From assembly GCF_010728925.1 (NCBI RefSeq), contig NZ_AP022608.1, positions 5,890,001 to 5,954,000 on the forward strand: a stretch of DNA of 64,000 nucleotides. The letters are read 5' to 3'. The notes beneath the pieces are model-generated. The model saw only the letters and a program-made list of their open reading frames with translations. It ran no database searches and was not told the DNA's origin. The translations under genes and the position numbers were made by a program. Positions within the stretch are counted from its first letter, which is position 1, and each line of letters starts with the position of its first letter. The stretch is from Mycolicibacterium gadium (GTDB lineage Bacteria; Actinomycetota; Actinomycetes; Mycobacteriales; Mycobacteriaceae). This document shows, piece after piece, positions 28,043-36,146 of this stretch.

Positions 28043-28774
28043 GTGCCCCTGGCCGTGGAGCTCGACAGGTCAAGCCCTGTTCCCCTCTACTATCAGCTAG
28101 CTCAGGCGATCGAGGCGGCGATACGCGATGGCGAACTCGCGCCCGGTGACCGTTTCGAGAACGAGTTGGCTCTGGCGAAGCGACTGACGCTGTCGCGGCC
28201 GACGACGAGGCGGGCGATACAGGAACTCGTCGACAAGGGGCTGCTGGTCCGCAAGCGCGGGGTGGGAACCCAGGTCGTGCAGAATCCGGTGCACCGGCGG
28301 GTCGAACTGACAAGCCTTTTCGACGATCTCGTCCGCGCCGGCCAGGAACCGACAACGCAATTGCTCGGATACACCGTCGGCAAGCCCGACGAGGAGATCG
28401 CGCGCGAGCTCAGCATTCCCGAGGACCGCGAGGTCGTCACCATCCACCGACTGCGATGTGCCAACGGCGAACCGCTCGCGGTGATGATCAATCACCTTCC
28501 GGTCGAGCTCGCGCCCGAAGCGGACGAGCTCGAGAGCGTCGGGCTGTATCAGTCGCTGCGTTCGCGCGGCGTGCACATCCGCTTGGCGCGCCAGCGCATC
28601 GGGGCAAAGGCTGCGACTCGCACCGAGGCTCGCCTGCTCGACGAGAAACTCAACGCTCCCCTTCTGACCATGGCGCGGACGGCGTTCGACGACTCCGGCA
28701 CTGCGGTCGAGTTCGGTACACACTGCTACCGCGCGTCGCGGTACTACTTCGACACGACCTTGGTCGACCGCTAG
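28043..28774 (+). CDS. GntR-family (HutC/UTRA type) regulator of the inositol genes
   Basis: 243 residues. Residues ~10-75 form a GntR winged helix (VPLYYQLAQAIEAAIRDGELAPG; LSRPTTRRAIQELVDKGLLVRKRGVGTQV). The C-terminal half is a UTRA ligand domain (EREVVTIHRLR-type strand as REVVTIHRLRCANGEPLAVM; YYFDTTLVDR). It is divergent from iolC, and the same operator-like 22-mer occurs at iolC and at the transporter promoter, so control of the iol regulon is a good inference. The inducer would be an inositol-derived intermediate. Confidence 0.9.
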   Translation: MPLAVELDRSSPVPLYYQLAQAIEAAIRDGELAPGDRFENELALAKRLTLSRPTTRRAIQELVDKGLLVRKRGVGTQVVQNPVHRRVELTSLFDDLVRAGQEPTTQLLGYTVGKPDEEIARELSIPEDREVVTIHRLRCANGEPLAVMINHLPVELAPEADELESVGLYQSLRSRGVHIRLARQRIGAKAATRTEARLLDEKLNAPLLTMARTAFDDSGTAVEFGTHCYRASRYYFDTTLVDR

Positions 28775-28780
28775 GTCACC

Positions 28781-28861
28781 TTTCCTGGCGAACAGACGCA
28801 AAACTGCCCTTTCTCGCACGGATTTGGGCAGGTTTGCGTCTGCTCGCGCGTTTCCTGGCGA
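28781..28861. repeat. Direct repeat TTTCCTGGCGA flanking the hairpin
   Basis: The 11-mer TTTCCTGGCGA occurs at 28781-28791 and again at 28851-28861, bracketing the hairpin at 28793-28842. The layout (direct repeats around an inverted repeat) resembles a small mobile element with target duplication, but could be chance. Confidence 0.5.
28793..28842. terminator. Hairpin between convergent genes, probable bidirectional terminator
   Basis: Arms CAGACGCAAAACTGCCC (28793-28809) and GGGCAGGTTTGCGTCTG (28826-28842) pair over 17 bases with one mismatch. It is placed between the GntR stop (+) and the stop of the isomerase gene (-). Confidence 0.65.
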
Positions 28862-28862
28862 T

Positions 28863-29651
28863 CTAATAAAACGCCGCCCGAAAGGCTGCCAGCGCCGCTT
28901 CACTGCCTTCGATGCTGTCGCCGGAAGCCCACGCCTCCATGCCGATGGTGGCGGTGAAGCCGATCTCGCACAGCGCCTTCGCGATGGCGGGGTAGTTGAT
29001 CTCGCCGGTTCCGGGCTCACAGCGTCCCGGCACGTCGGCGACCTGGATCTCGCCGATCGCGTCGCCGCAGCGCCGAATGAGCTCGATGAGATTGCCCTCG
29101 CCGATCTGTGCGTGATAGAGGTCGAGCATCATCTTCACGTTCGGATGCGCCACCCCCTCGATCAGCGCCAATGTGTCCTTGGCGCGGGCCAGCGGGATGC
29201 CGGGATGGTCGACGATCGTGTTGAGATTCTCGACGCAGAACTGCACGCCTGCCTCAGCTCCGAGATCGCCGATGCGCTCGAGGGTGCGCAGCGCGGTCAG
29301 CCACATCTCGCCGGTCGCGCGCTGCCGCGGTCGCACGGCATTGCCTTCGCCGTCGAGTTCGGCGGTATGCAGGTTGAGTCGCGAAACACCCAGTGTCTCA
29401 GCCGCTTTGATCGAGAGCTCCGCGGTGCGGATCACCTCGTCGGCGCCGGCGGGGTCGATCACATCACCGTGCAGATAGCCCGTCATCGAGGTGAAGCGCG
29501 CGCCGGTGGCGGCGAGTGCAGCGAGGTCTTTGTCGTGCCAGCTCCAGATCTCGACGGCGAAGCCCATCTCGTCGATTCGGCGCACCCGTTCGAGGATCGG
29601 TAGCTCCGTGAAGACCATCTCCGAACAGACCGCAAGCTCAAACTCCGCCAT
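28863..29651 (-). CDS. Hydroxypyruvate isomerase-like / inosose isomerase-like TIM barrel protein
   Basis: 262 residues, the size of Hyi-type isomerases. Metal-site segments are visible: CVENLNTIVDHPGIPL (Glu), MMLDLYHAQIGEGNL (Asp, His), IQVADVPGRCEPGTGEINY and IGMEAWASG (C-terminal Glu). It diverges from the transporter and shares its regulatory region, so it is probably an inositol-regulon isomerase (IolI/IolH-like role). Hydroxypyruvate isomerase remains possible. Confidence 0.8.
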   Translation of the reverse strand: MAEFELAVCSEMVFTELPILERVRRIDEMGFAVEIWSWHDKDLAALAATGARFTSMTGYLHGDVIDPAGADEVIRTAELSIKAAETLGVSRLNLHTAELDGEGNAVRPRQRATGEMWLTALRTLERIGDLGAEAGVQFCVENLNTIVDHPGIPLARAKDTLALIEGVAHPNVKMMLDLYHAQIGEGNLIELIRRCGDAIGEIQVADVPGRCEPGTGEINYPAIAKALCEIGFTATIGMEAWASGDSIEGSEAALAAFRAAFY

Positions 29652-29716
29652 GGCAACCTCGCCTCCTTCGCTGTGGGCACCACGACCCGAACCCTAACAT
29701 TTGATGTGCAGTCCTA

Positions 29717-29738
29717 ATGTCAGGACAAACTATTGACT
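29717..29738 (+). promoter_or_regulatory. Transporter operator/promoter element, second copy of the iolC element
   Basis: Identical over 22 bp to the element at 27951-27972, here reading toward the substrate-binding protein gene. It ends in TTGAC followed by a TATTAC (29754-29759) that could be the -10 box. Confidence 0.68.
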
Positions 29739-29807
29739 TTCTGCTGTGAGGCGTATTACATCGATTCTGAGGTGTGCTGCGTCGCACGCAAACGGCAAGG
29801 AGAAGTA

Positions 29808-30794
29808 ATGAGGATTAGTCGGCTCGCGGCGATGGCCGGGGTGACCGTGCTCGTACTGGGAATCGCGTCGTGTTCGTCCACCGGCGGTAAGCCGCGGGAG
29901 AGCGAAGGCGGGATGGGCGGTGGCACCGTCGACACACCGCGCGCGACGATCGCGATGATCACCCACGAAGTGCCGGGTGACTCGTTCTGGGATCTGATCC
30001 GCAAGGGCGCAGAGACGGCGGCGAAGAAGGACAACATCGAGCTCCGCTACTCGAACGACCCTGAAGCGCCCAACCAGGCCAACCTCGTACAGACCGCGAT
30101 CGACAGCGGCGTCGACGGCATTGCGCTCACGCTTGCCAAGCCCGATGCGATGCGTGCCGCCGTCGCGGCCGCAGAGGCCAAGGGCATCCCCGTCGTCGCG
30201 TTCAACGCCGGCGGCGACGCCTGGCAGCAGATGGGCGTCAAGGAGTTTTTCGGGCAGGACGAGTTCATCGCGGGTCAGGCCGCTGGGGACCGGCTCAAGC
30301 AGGACGGCGCGAAGAAGGCGCTCTGTGTCATCCAGGAACAGGGGCACGTCGGCCTCGAAGACCGCTGTGCCGGTGTGAAGAGCAATTTCCCCGCGACCGA
30401 GAACCTCAACGTCAACGGCAAGGACATGCCGTCGGTCGAATCGACGATCACGGCGAAGCTGCAACAGGACCCGAGCGTCGACTACGTGGTGACGCTGGGC
30501 GCGCCGTTCGCGTTGACCGCGGTGCAATCGGCGAAGAACGCGGGCAGCAACGCCAAGATCGGCACCTTCGACACCAACGCCGCGCTCGTCGGCGCGATCC
30601 AGGACGGCAGTGTGCAATGGGCCGTCGACCAGCAACCGTTCCTGCAGGGCTACCTGTCGATCGACTCGCTGTGGCTGTACCTGAACAACGGCAACGTGAT
30701 CGGGGGCGGCAAGGAGACCTTGACCGGTCCGGCGTTCATCGACAACACGAACGTCGACGCCGTGGCCGAGTATGCGAAGGGTGGAACGCGCTGA
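29808..30794 (+). CDS. Sugar/inositol ABC transporter substrate-binding lipoprotein
   Basis: 328 residues starting MRISRLAAMAGVTVLVLG with a lipobox ending GIASC, so it is a lipid-anchored binding protein. The fold is the ribose-binding (type I periplasmic) family: TIAMITHEVPGDSFWDLIRKG, AIDSGVDGIALTLAKP, GIPVVAFNAGGD, GTFDTNAALVGAIQDG. Located in the iol locus behind the shared operator, its ligand is most likely myo-inositol. ATG at 29808 follows AAGGAGAAG; upstream in-frame sequence is promoter. Confidence 0.9.
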   Translation: MRISRLAAMAGVTVLVLGIASCSSTGGKPRESEGGMGGGTVDTPRATIAMITHEVPGDSFWDLIRKGAETAAKKDNIELRYSNDPEAPNQANLVQTAIDSGVDGIALTLAKPDAMRAAVAAAEAKGIPVVAFNAGGDAWQQMGVKEFFGQDEFIAGQAAGDRLKQDGAKKALCVIQEQGHVGLEDRCAGVKSNFPATENLNVNGKDMPSVESTITAKLQQDPSVDYVVTLGAPFALTAVQSAKNAGSNAKIGTFDTNAALVGAIQDGSVQWAVDQQPFLQGYLSIDSLWLYLNNGNVIGGGKETLTGPAFIDNTNVDAVAEYAKGGTR

Positions 30795-31852
30795 TGAGTA
30801 CGAGTACCGAAGTCGACCTCGGCAAGCGCAAGGTCGTTCACGATGAACGCGTCAAAGAGCGAAACCGCGTACAGCGGATGCTGATTCGACCCGAGATGGG
30901 TGCACTGATCGGCGCGGTCGTCATCTTCATCTTCTTCTTCATCATGGCGCCGCCGTTCAGGTCGGCCGAATCACTGGCGACCGTGCTCTACGGCAGCTCG
31001 ACCATCGGAATCATGGCGTGCGCCGTGGCCCTGCTGATGATCGGCGGCGAGTTCGACCTGTCGGCCGGCGTCGCGGTCACCACAGGTTCCCTCGCGGCGT
31101 CCATGCTGGCGTGGAACTTTCATCTGAACCTCTGGGCCGGAGCGGGTTTGGCGCTCATCCTGTCGCTCGCCGTCGGCTTCTTCAACGGGTACATGGTGAT
31201 GAAGACCAAGATCCCGAGCTTCCTGATCACCCTCGGGACCCTGTTGATGTTGACCGGGGCGAACATCGCCGTGACCAAATGGGTTTCCGGGGCTGTCGCC
31301 ACGCCCAGCGTGAGCGATATGCAGGGCTGGGAGTCCGCCCGTGCCGTGTTCGCGTCGACGCTGACGATCTTCGGGGTGCCCGTGCGCATCACGGTGCTGT
31401 GGTGGCTGCTGTTCACCTTGATCGCGACCTACGTGCTGTTCAAGACCAAGATCGGTAACTGGATCTTCGCCGTCGGCGGCGACGCGGAAAGTGCGCGCGC
31501 GGTCGGCGTGCCCGTCACCGCGGTGAAGATCGGGCTCTTCATGTTCGTCGGGTTCGCGGCATGGTTTTCCGGCATGCATCTTCTGTTCTCGTACAACACT
31601 GTTCAGTCCGGCCAGGGCGTGGGGCAGGAGTTCATCTACATCATTGCCGCCGTTATCGGCGGGTGTCTGCTGACCGGCGGATACGGCACCGCCATCGGTG
31701 CCGCGATCGGCGCGTTCATCTTCGGCATGGTGCAGCAGGGCATCGTTTACGCAGGCTGGGAACCGGACTGGTTCAAGTTCTTCATGGGCGTGATGCTGCT
31801 GTTCGCGGTCATCGCCAACAACGCATTCCGCAACTACGCCGCGAAGAGGTGA
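30794..31852 (+). CDS. ABC transporter permease (BPD_transp_2 family)
   Basis: 352 residues with about ten hydrophobic segments and the RbsC-type motif ALLMIGGEFDLSAGVAV; later GNWIFAVGGDAESARAVGVPV is the cytoplasmic loop contacting the ATPase. The ATG overlaps the TGA of the binding-protein gene (TGATG), showing tight coupling. A cytoplasmic N-terminal extension of ~40 charged residues precedes the first membrane helix. Confidence 0.9.
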   Translation: MSTSTEVDLGKRKVVHDERVKERNRVQRMLIRPEMGALIGAVVIFIFFFIMAPPFRSAESLATVLYGSSTIGIMACAVALLMIGGEFDLSAGVAVTTGSLAASMLAWNFHLNLWAGAGLALILSLAVGFFNGYMVMKTKIPSFLITLGTLLMLTGANIAVTKWVSGAVATPSVSDMQGWESARAVFASTLTIFGVPVRITVLWWLLFTLIATYVLFKTKIGNWIFAVGGDAESARAVGVPVTAVKIGLFMFVGFAAWFSGMHLLFSYNTVQSGQGVGQEFIYIIAAVIGGCLLTGGYGTAIGAAIGAFIFGMVQQGIVYAGWEPDWFKFFMGVMLLFAVIANNAFRNYAAKR

Positions 31853-31855
31853 CCC

Positions 31856-32680
31856 ATGACCGCAACTGTTGATCAACATGTCGAGGAAGCTCCGTCCGGA
31901 GGCAAGGTTCCGCTGGTCGAGCTGAAGAGCATCGGCAAGATGTATGGCAACATCACTGCGCTGAAAGACATCTCGCTGCGGGTACACGCCGGTGAGGTGA
32001 CGGGCATTCTCGGCGACAACGGCGCGGGCAAGTCGACGCTGATCAAGATCATCGCCGGGTACCACCCGCCGAGCGAGGGCGAATTGCTCGTCGACGGTGA
32101 GCCCGCCCGCCTCGCGTCACCGAAAGACGCACTGGGCAAGGGGATCGCGACGGTCTATCAAAATCTGGCTGTCGTGCCGCTGATGCCGGTGTGGCGCAAC
32201 TTCTTCCTCGGCCAAGAGCTTCGGAAGAAGTCCTTTCCGTTTTCGTTGAACTCGAACGCGATGCGTGCCACCACGTTGTCCGAACTTGCGAAGATGGGCA
32301 TCGAACTGCCCGACGTCGACGTGCCGATCGGCTCGCTCTCCGGTGGTCAGCGGCAATGCGTGGCGATCGCGCGGGCCGTGTTCTTCGGCGCGCGAGTGCT
32401 GATCCTCGATGAGCCGACCGCCGCGCTCGGCGTCAAGCAGTCGGGGGTGGTGCTGAAGTACATCACCGCGGCCAAAGAGGCCGGTTTCGGCGTGGTGTTC
32501 ATCACACATAATCCGCATCACGCGCACATGGTAGGTGACCATTTCGTCCTGCTCAATCGCGGTCGCCAGAAGCTGGACTGTACATACGACGACATCACGC
32601 TCGAGCACCTCACACAGGAGATGGCCGGCGGTGACGAGCTCGAGGCGTTGTCGCACGAACTCCGTGGTAAAGGTGCATAA
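31856..32680 (+). CDS. ABC transporter ATP-binding protein
   Basis: 274 residues with Walker A (GDNGAGKST), signature (LSGGQRQ), Walker B (VLILDEP) and the switch His (FITHNPHH). Unlike RbsA/XylG-type partners it has a single ATPase domain, so it would act as a homodimer. Starts 3 bases after the permease stop and ends the transporter operon; a hairpin terminator follows. Confidence 0.92.
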   Translation: MTATVDQHVEEAPSGGKVPLVELKSIGKMYGNITALKDISLRVHAGEVTGILGDNGAGKSTLIKIIAGYHPPSEGELLVDGEPARLASPKDALGKGIATVYQNLAVVPLMPVWRNFFLGQELRKKSFPFSLNSNAMRATTLSELAKMGIELPDVDVPIGSLSGGQRQCVAIARAVFFGARVLILDEPTAALGVKQSGVVLKYITAAKEAGFGVVFITHNPHHAHMVGDHFVLLNRGRQKLDCTYDDITLEHLTQEMAGGDELEALSHELRGKGA

Positions 32681-32688
32681 CGGCGCTC

Positions 32689-32723
32689 AGCAGAGCCCGT
32701 GGCCGAGGTCGCGGGGCTCTGCT
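32689..32723 (+). terminator. Hairpin terminator after the transporter operon
   Basis: AGCAGAGCCC (32689-32698) pairs perfectly with GGGCTCTGCT (32714-32723), 15-base loop, nine bases after the ATPase stop. Confidence 0.65.
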
Positions 32724-32805
32724 CGGATTACAGTTCGGTCGCTGTTCACCTGGAGGGCAGTGCGCCGCAAATGACGGCAGCGGGAACAGGCGGCACAATG
32801 GATTC

Positions 32806-32958
32806 GTGCATATCGAACCCGATCCGAAACGGCACGCGCCGGTATGGCGCGACCCGCTGTCTGCGGGGTGGCGTGCGCACCGGGGCCTGCTGATGCTTCG
32901 GTTGCGCTGGCATGCGCGCCGCGACGCGCCTGCCCAGCCGCAGCAGCCTTCGAACTAG
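32806..32958 (+). CDS. Possible small basic protein (50 aa), unrecognised
   Basis: A GTG-started frame: MHIEPDPKRHAPVWRDPLSA then GWRAHRGLLMLRLRWHARRD, ending QQPSN. It is Arg/His/Trp rich with one short hydrophobic stretch. It occupies an otherwise empty 270-base gap and its TAG overlaps the TAG of the opposing FadD gene. I see no ribosome site of note and recognise no family; it may be spurious. Confidence 0.3.
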   Translation: MHIEPDPKRHAPVWRDPLSAGWRAHRGLLMLRLRWHARRDAPAQPQQPSN

Positions 32959-35900
32959 ATTTCCAACCCCAACAGCCGTACCGTCTCGATCCGCATGTCG
33001 ACCTTGCGGACCTTGCCGGTCACCGTCATCGGAAACTCGTCGACGACGTGTACATAGCGCGGAATCTTGTAGTGCGCGAGCTTTCCGGATGCGAACGCCC
33101 GCACGTCGTCGGCGTCCAGTGGTGTGCGGCCGGCCCGCATCCTGATCCAGGCGCAGATCTCTTCGCCGTACTTCTCGTCGGGGACGCCGATCACCTGTGC
33201 GTCGTCGATGTCGGGGTGGGTGTGCAGAAACTCCTCGACCTCACGCGGATAGACGTTTTCGCCGCCGCGGATCACCATGTCCTTGATGCGCCCGATCACC
33301 ATGCAGTACCCGTCGTCCCGCATCACCGCCAGATCACCGGTGTGCATCCAGCCGTCGACGTCGACGGCCTCGCGCGTGCGGTCGTCGTCGTTCCAGTAGC
33401 CCAGCATCACCGAATAGCCCCTGGTGCAAAACTCGCCCGGCTGACCACGTTTCACGGTGTGGCCGGTCTCGGGGTCGACGATCCTGATCTCCACGTGCGG
33501 ATGCGCCCGTCCCACCGTGGAGGTGCGGCGGTCCAGGTCGTCGTCGATCAACGTCTGGCAGGACACCGGCGACGTTTCCGTCATGCCGTAGGCGATCGCC
33601 AGCTCGGACATGTTCAGCTCGTTGACGCACCGCTTCATCAGCTCCATCGGGCAGGTCGCCCCGGCCATGATCCCGGTCCGCAGCGACGAGAGGTCACGCT
33701 CGCCGAGATCGGGGTGGCCGAGCATCGCGATGAACATCGTCGGTACGCCGTAAAGGGCTGTGCAGCGCTCCTTTTCGATCGCCTCCAACGTCGCGGCCGG
33801 GTCGAATCCTGCCGCGGGAATGACCATCGTGGCGCCGTGGGTGGTGCACCCGAGGTTGCCCATCACCATGCCGAAGCAGTGATAGAAGGGGACCGGTATG
33901 CAGAGCCGTTCACCGGGGCCGAGGTTGATCAGCTCGGTGACGAAGAACCCGTTGTTGAGGATATTGCGGTGTGACAGGGTGGCGCCCTTGGGTGAACCCG
34001 TTGTCCCCGAGGTGTATTGGATGTTGATCGGGTCGCTGGGCTGCAGGCTGTCCATTCGCGTCCGCAGGTCGGCCGCCGATACCTGACCGGCGCGGCCCCG
34101 CAGTGCGTCCCAGTCGCTGGTGTCCAAGAAGACGACCCCGGTCACATCGGGTGTTTCCGGCAGCACCTCGCCGACCATGCTGCGGTAGTCGGACGTCTTG
34201 AATGCGCTGGCTGACACCAAGAGTCGCGTGCCCGACTGACGGAGCACGTAGGCCAGCTCGTGGGTGCGGTAGGCGGGGTTGACGGCGACCAGGATCGCGC
34301 CGATCTTGGCGGTCGCGTACTGGAGGATGGTCCATTCCGGGCAGTTGGGCGCCCAGATGCCGACGCGATCTCCACGCTCGATACCGCTGGCGATCAACGC
34401 CCGCGCGACCAGGTCGATTTCGGCGTTCAGTTCGGCATAGGTCCAGCGGCGGCCGCCGGCGACGTCGACCAGAGCCTCCGCGTCGGGATACGTCGCGGCG
34501 GTGCGCTCGAAGTTCGCCCCGATCGTCTCGTCAAGTAGGGGAGTGTCGGCCGGTCCCAGGGCATACGCCTGGGTATCGGCCTCGGCGGCACCGTGTTCCT
34601 CGCGCAGCCGGGTCTTCAGCACTTTGCCGCTCGCATTGCGCGGCAACGCGTCGACGATCGCGAGGCGCCGCGGGCGCTTGTAGGGCGCGAGGTGCTGCCG
34701 GCAGTGCGCTTCGATGTCGTCGTGGGTGGGGGGATCGGCAGCGTCGCGCGGGACGATCACGGCCACGGGTGTCTCGCCCCACTTCGCATCGGGTACCCCG
34801 ATGATCGCCACCTCGGCGACCTTGGGACAGGTGGCCAGCACGTTCTCAACCTCGGCGCAGTAGATGTTCTCCCCACCGGAGATGATCATGTCCTTCTTGC
34901 GGTCGACCACATAGATGTAGCCGTCGGAGTCCTGGCGAACCAGGTCGCCCGAGTGAAACCATCCGCCGCGGAACGCTTCTGCCGTCTCGTCGGGCTTGTG
35001 CCAGTACTCTTTCATCACCAGCGGGCCCAGGTAGACGATCTCGCCGACGTCACCCGGCGCGACATCGTTCATCTGGTCGTCCACGATCCGCGTTTCCACG
35101 TTGAGCATCGGCGTGCCCACCGACCCGATCTTGCGCAGCGCGTCCTCGCCACGGAGCAGACAGGTGATGGGGCTGCACTCGGTCTGACCGAACGCGGCGA
35201 TGATCTCGGCGTGCGGGAACGCGTCGATCATGGTTCGCAGCAGCGTCGTCGACGCGGGTGCGGCGCCCCACCACACGCGGCACAAGCGGGACAGATCCCG
35301 GGAACCGAGATCGGGCATCGCGCACACGATCTGCCACTGAGCCGGCGTCATCCAGCACGAGGTGACGCGTTCATCGACGATCGTGGCGACGATCGCGGCG
35401 GGGTCGAAGCCCCCCGAGGGCGGAATGACCGCGGTGCCGCCGTTGAGAAACATCGGCAGCATCCCGGATACACCGGCCGTATGAAACAGCGGCGCCACCG
35501 CCATCCAACAGTCGTCGTCATCGCGGTTTCCCAGGGTGGCGATCGAACTGAAGGCGTGCAGATACAGGTTGCGGTGGGTGAGCACAGCGCCCTTGGGAAA
35601 GCCCGTCGTGCCCGACGTGTACATGATGAACGCGGGCGCCTCGTCTTGGACTGTGACCTCGGTGACAGCACTGTCCGCGGCGGCGATGATGTCGTCCATA
35701 TCGCCGCCGATCGTGATGACGGTGTCCACCGACGAAGCCTTGGCACACGCCTCTTCCACCGTCGGCGCGAGCGCGATGTCCGCCAACACGGCGGCCGCAC
35801 CGCTGTCCGCGAGCACGTACGCGATCTCGTCGGCCACCATCCGGAAGTTCACCGGAACCGCGATGGCGCCGAGACGCAATGCGGCAAGCCACGACTCGAC

Positions 35901-36125
35901 GAGCTCGATGCTGTTGTATCCGAGGACGGCCACCCGATCGCCGTGGCCGATCCCGCGGGCGGACAGCGCGTTGGCCAGCCGTGTCACGCGGTCGTCCAGC
36001 TCCGAAAATGTGCACCGTCGTCGCGGATCGACGAACGCGACCTTGTCCGGCCGGACACAGGCATGCCTGCGCAGGACATCGCTGAGCGTGATGCCGGTGC
36101 AGGGGGATACGAGCGTGGTCATCAT
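32955..36125 (-). CDS. Fused double acyl-CoA synthetase (FadD-FadD)
   Basis: 1056 residues in one uninterrupted frame containing two complete AMP-forming acyl-CoA ligases. Domain 1 (~1-505) has YTSGTTGFPKGA near residue 168, GYIYVVDRKKDMIISGGENI near 400-420 and the C-terminal catalytic lysine region NASGKVLK near 500. Domain 2 (~520-1056) repeats the set: YTSGTTGSPKGA near 703, YCMVIGRIKDMVIRGGENVY and VTGKVRKVDMR near the end. The linker (~508-525) resembles the normal N-terminus of a stand-alone FadD (DTPLLDETIGANFERT), so this looks like a stop-codon-loss fusion of two neighbouring genes. It would activate carboxylic acids to CoA esters for the adjacent FadE and hydratase. Last gene of the leftward beta-oxidation operon. 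Confidence 0.88.
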   Translation of the reverse strand: MMTTLVSPCTGITLSDVLRRHACVRPDKVAFVDPRRRCTFSELDDRVTRLANALSARGIGHGDRVAVLGYNSIELVESWLAALRLGAIAVPVNFRMVADEIAYVLADSGAAAVLADIALAPTVEEACAKASSVDTVITIGGDMDDIIAAADSAVTEVTVQDEAPAFIMYTSGTTGFPKGAVLTHRNLYLHAFSSIATLGNRDDDDCWMAVAPLFHTAGVSGMLPMFLNGGTAVIPPSGGFDPAAIVATIVDERVTSCWMTPAQWQIVCAMPDLGSRDLSRLCRVWWGAAPASTTLLRTMIDAFPHAEIIAAFGQTECSPITCLLRGEDALRKIGSVGTPMLNVETRIVDDQMNDVAPGDVGEIVYLGPLVMKEYWHKPDETAEAFRGGWFHSGDLVRQDSDGYIYVVDRKKDMIISGGENIYCAEVENVLATCPKVAEVAIIGVPDAKWGETPVAVIVPRDAADPPTHDDIEAHCRQHLAPYKRPRRLAIVDALPRNASGKVLKTRLREEHGAAEADTQAYALGPADTPLLDETIGANFERTAATYPDAEALVDVAGGRRWTYAELNAEIDLVARALIASGIERGDRVGIWAPNCPEWTILQYATAKIGAILVAVNPAYRTHELAYVLRQSGTRLLVSASAFKTSDYRSMVGEVLPETPDVTGVVFLDTSDWDALRGRAGQVSAADLRTRMDSLQPSDPINIQYTSGTTGSPKGATLSHRNILNNGFFVTELINLGPGERLCIPVPFYHCFGMVMGNLGCTTHGATMVIPAAGFDPAATLEAIEKERCTALYGVPTMFIAMLGHPDLGERDLSSLRTGIMAGATCPMELMKRCVNELNMSELAIAYGMTETSPVSCQTLIDDDLDRRTSTVGRAHPHVEIRIVDPETGHTVKRGQPGEFCTRGYSVMLGYWNDDDRTREAVDVDGWMHTGDLAVMRDDGYCMVIGRIKDMVIRGGENVYPREVEEFLHTHPDIDDAQVIGVPDEKYGEEICAWIRMRAGRTPLDADDVRAFASGKLAHYKIPRYVHVVDEFPMTVTGKVRKVDMRIETVRLLGLEI

Positions 36126-36146
36126 TGCTCCTTTGCGAGTGAGGAA

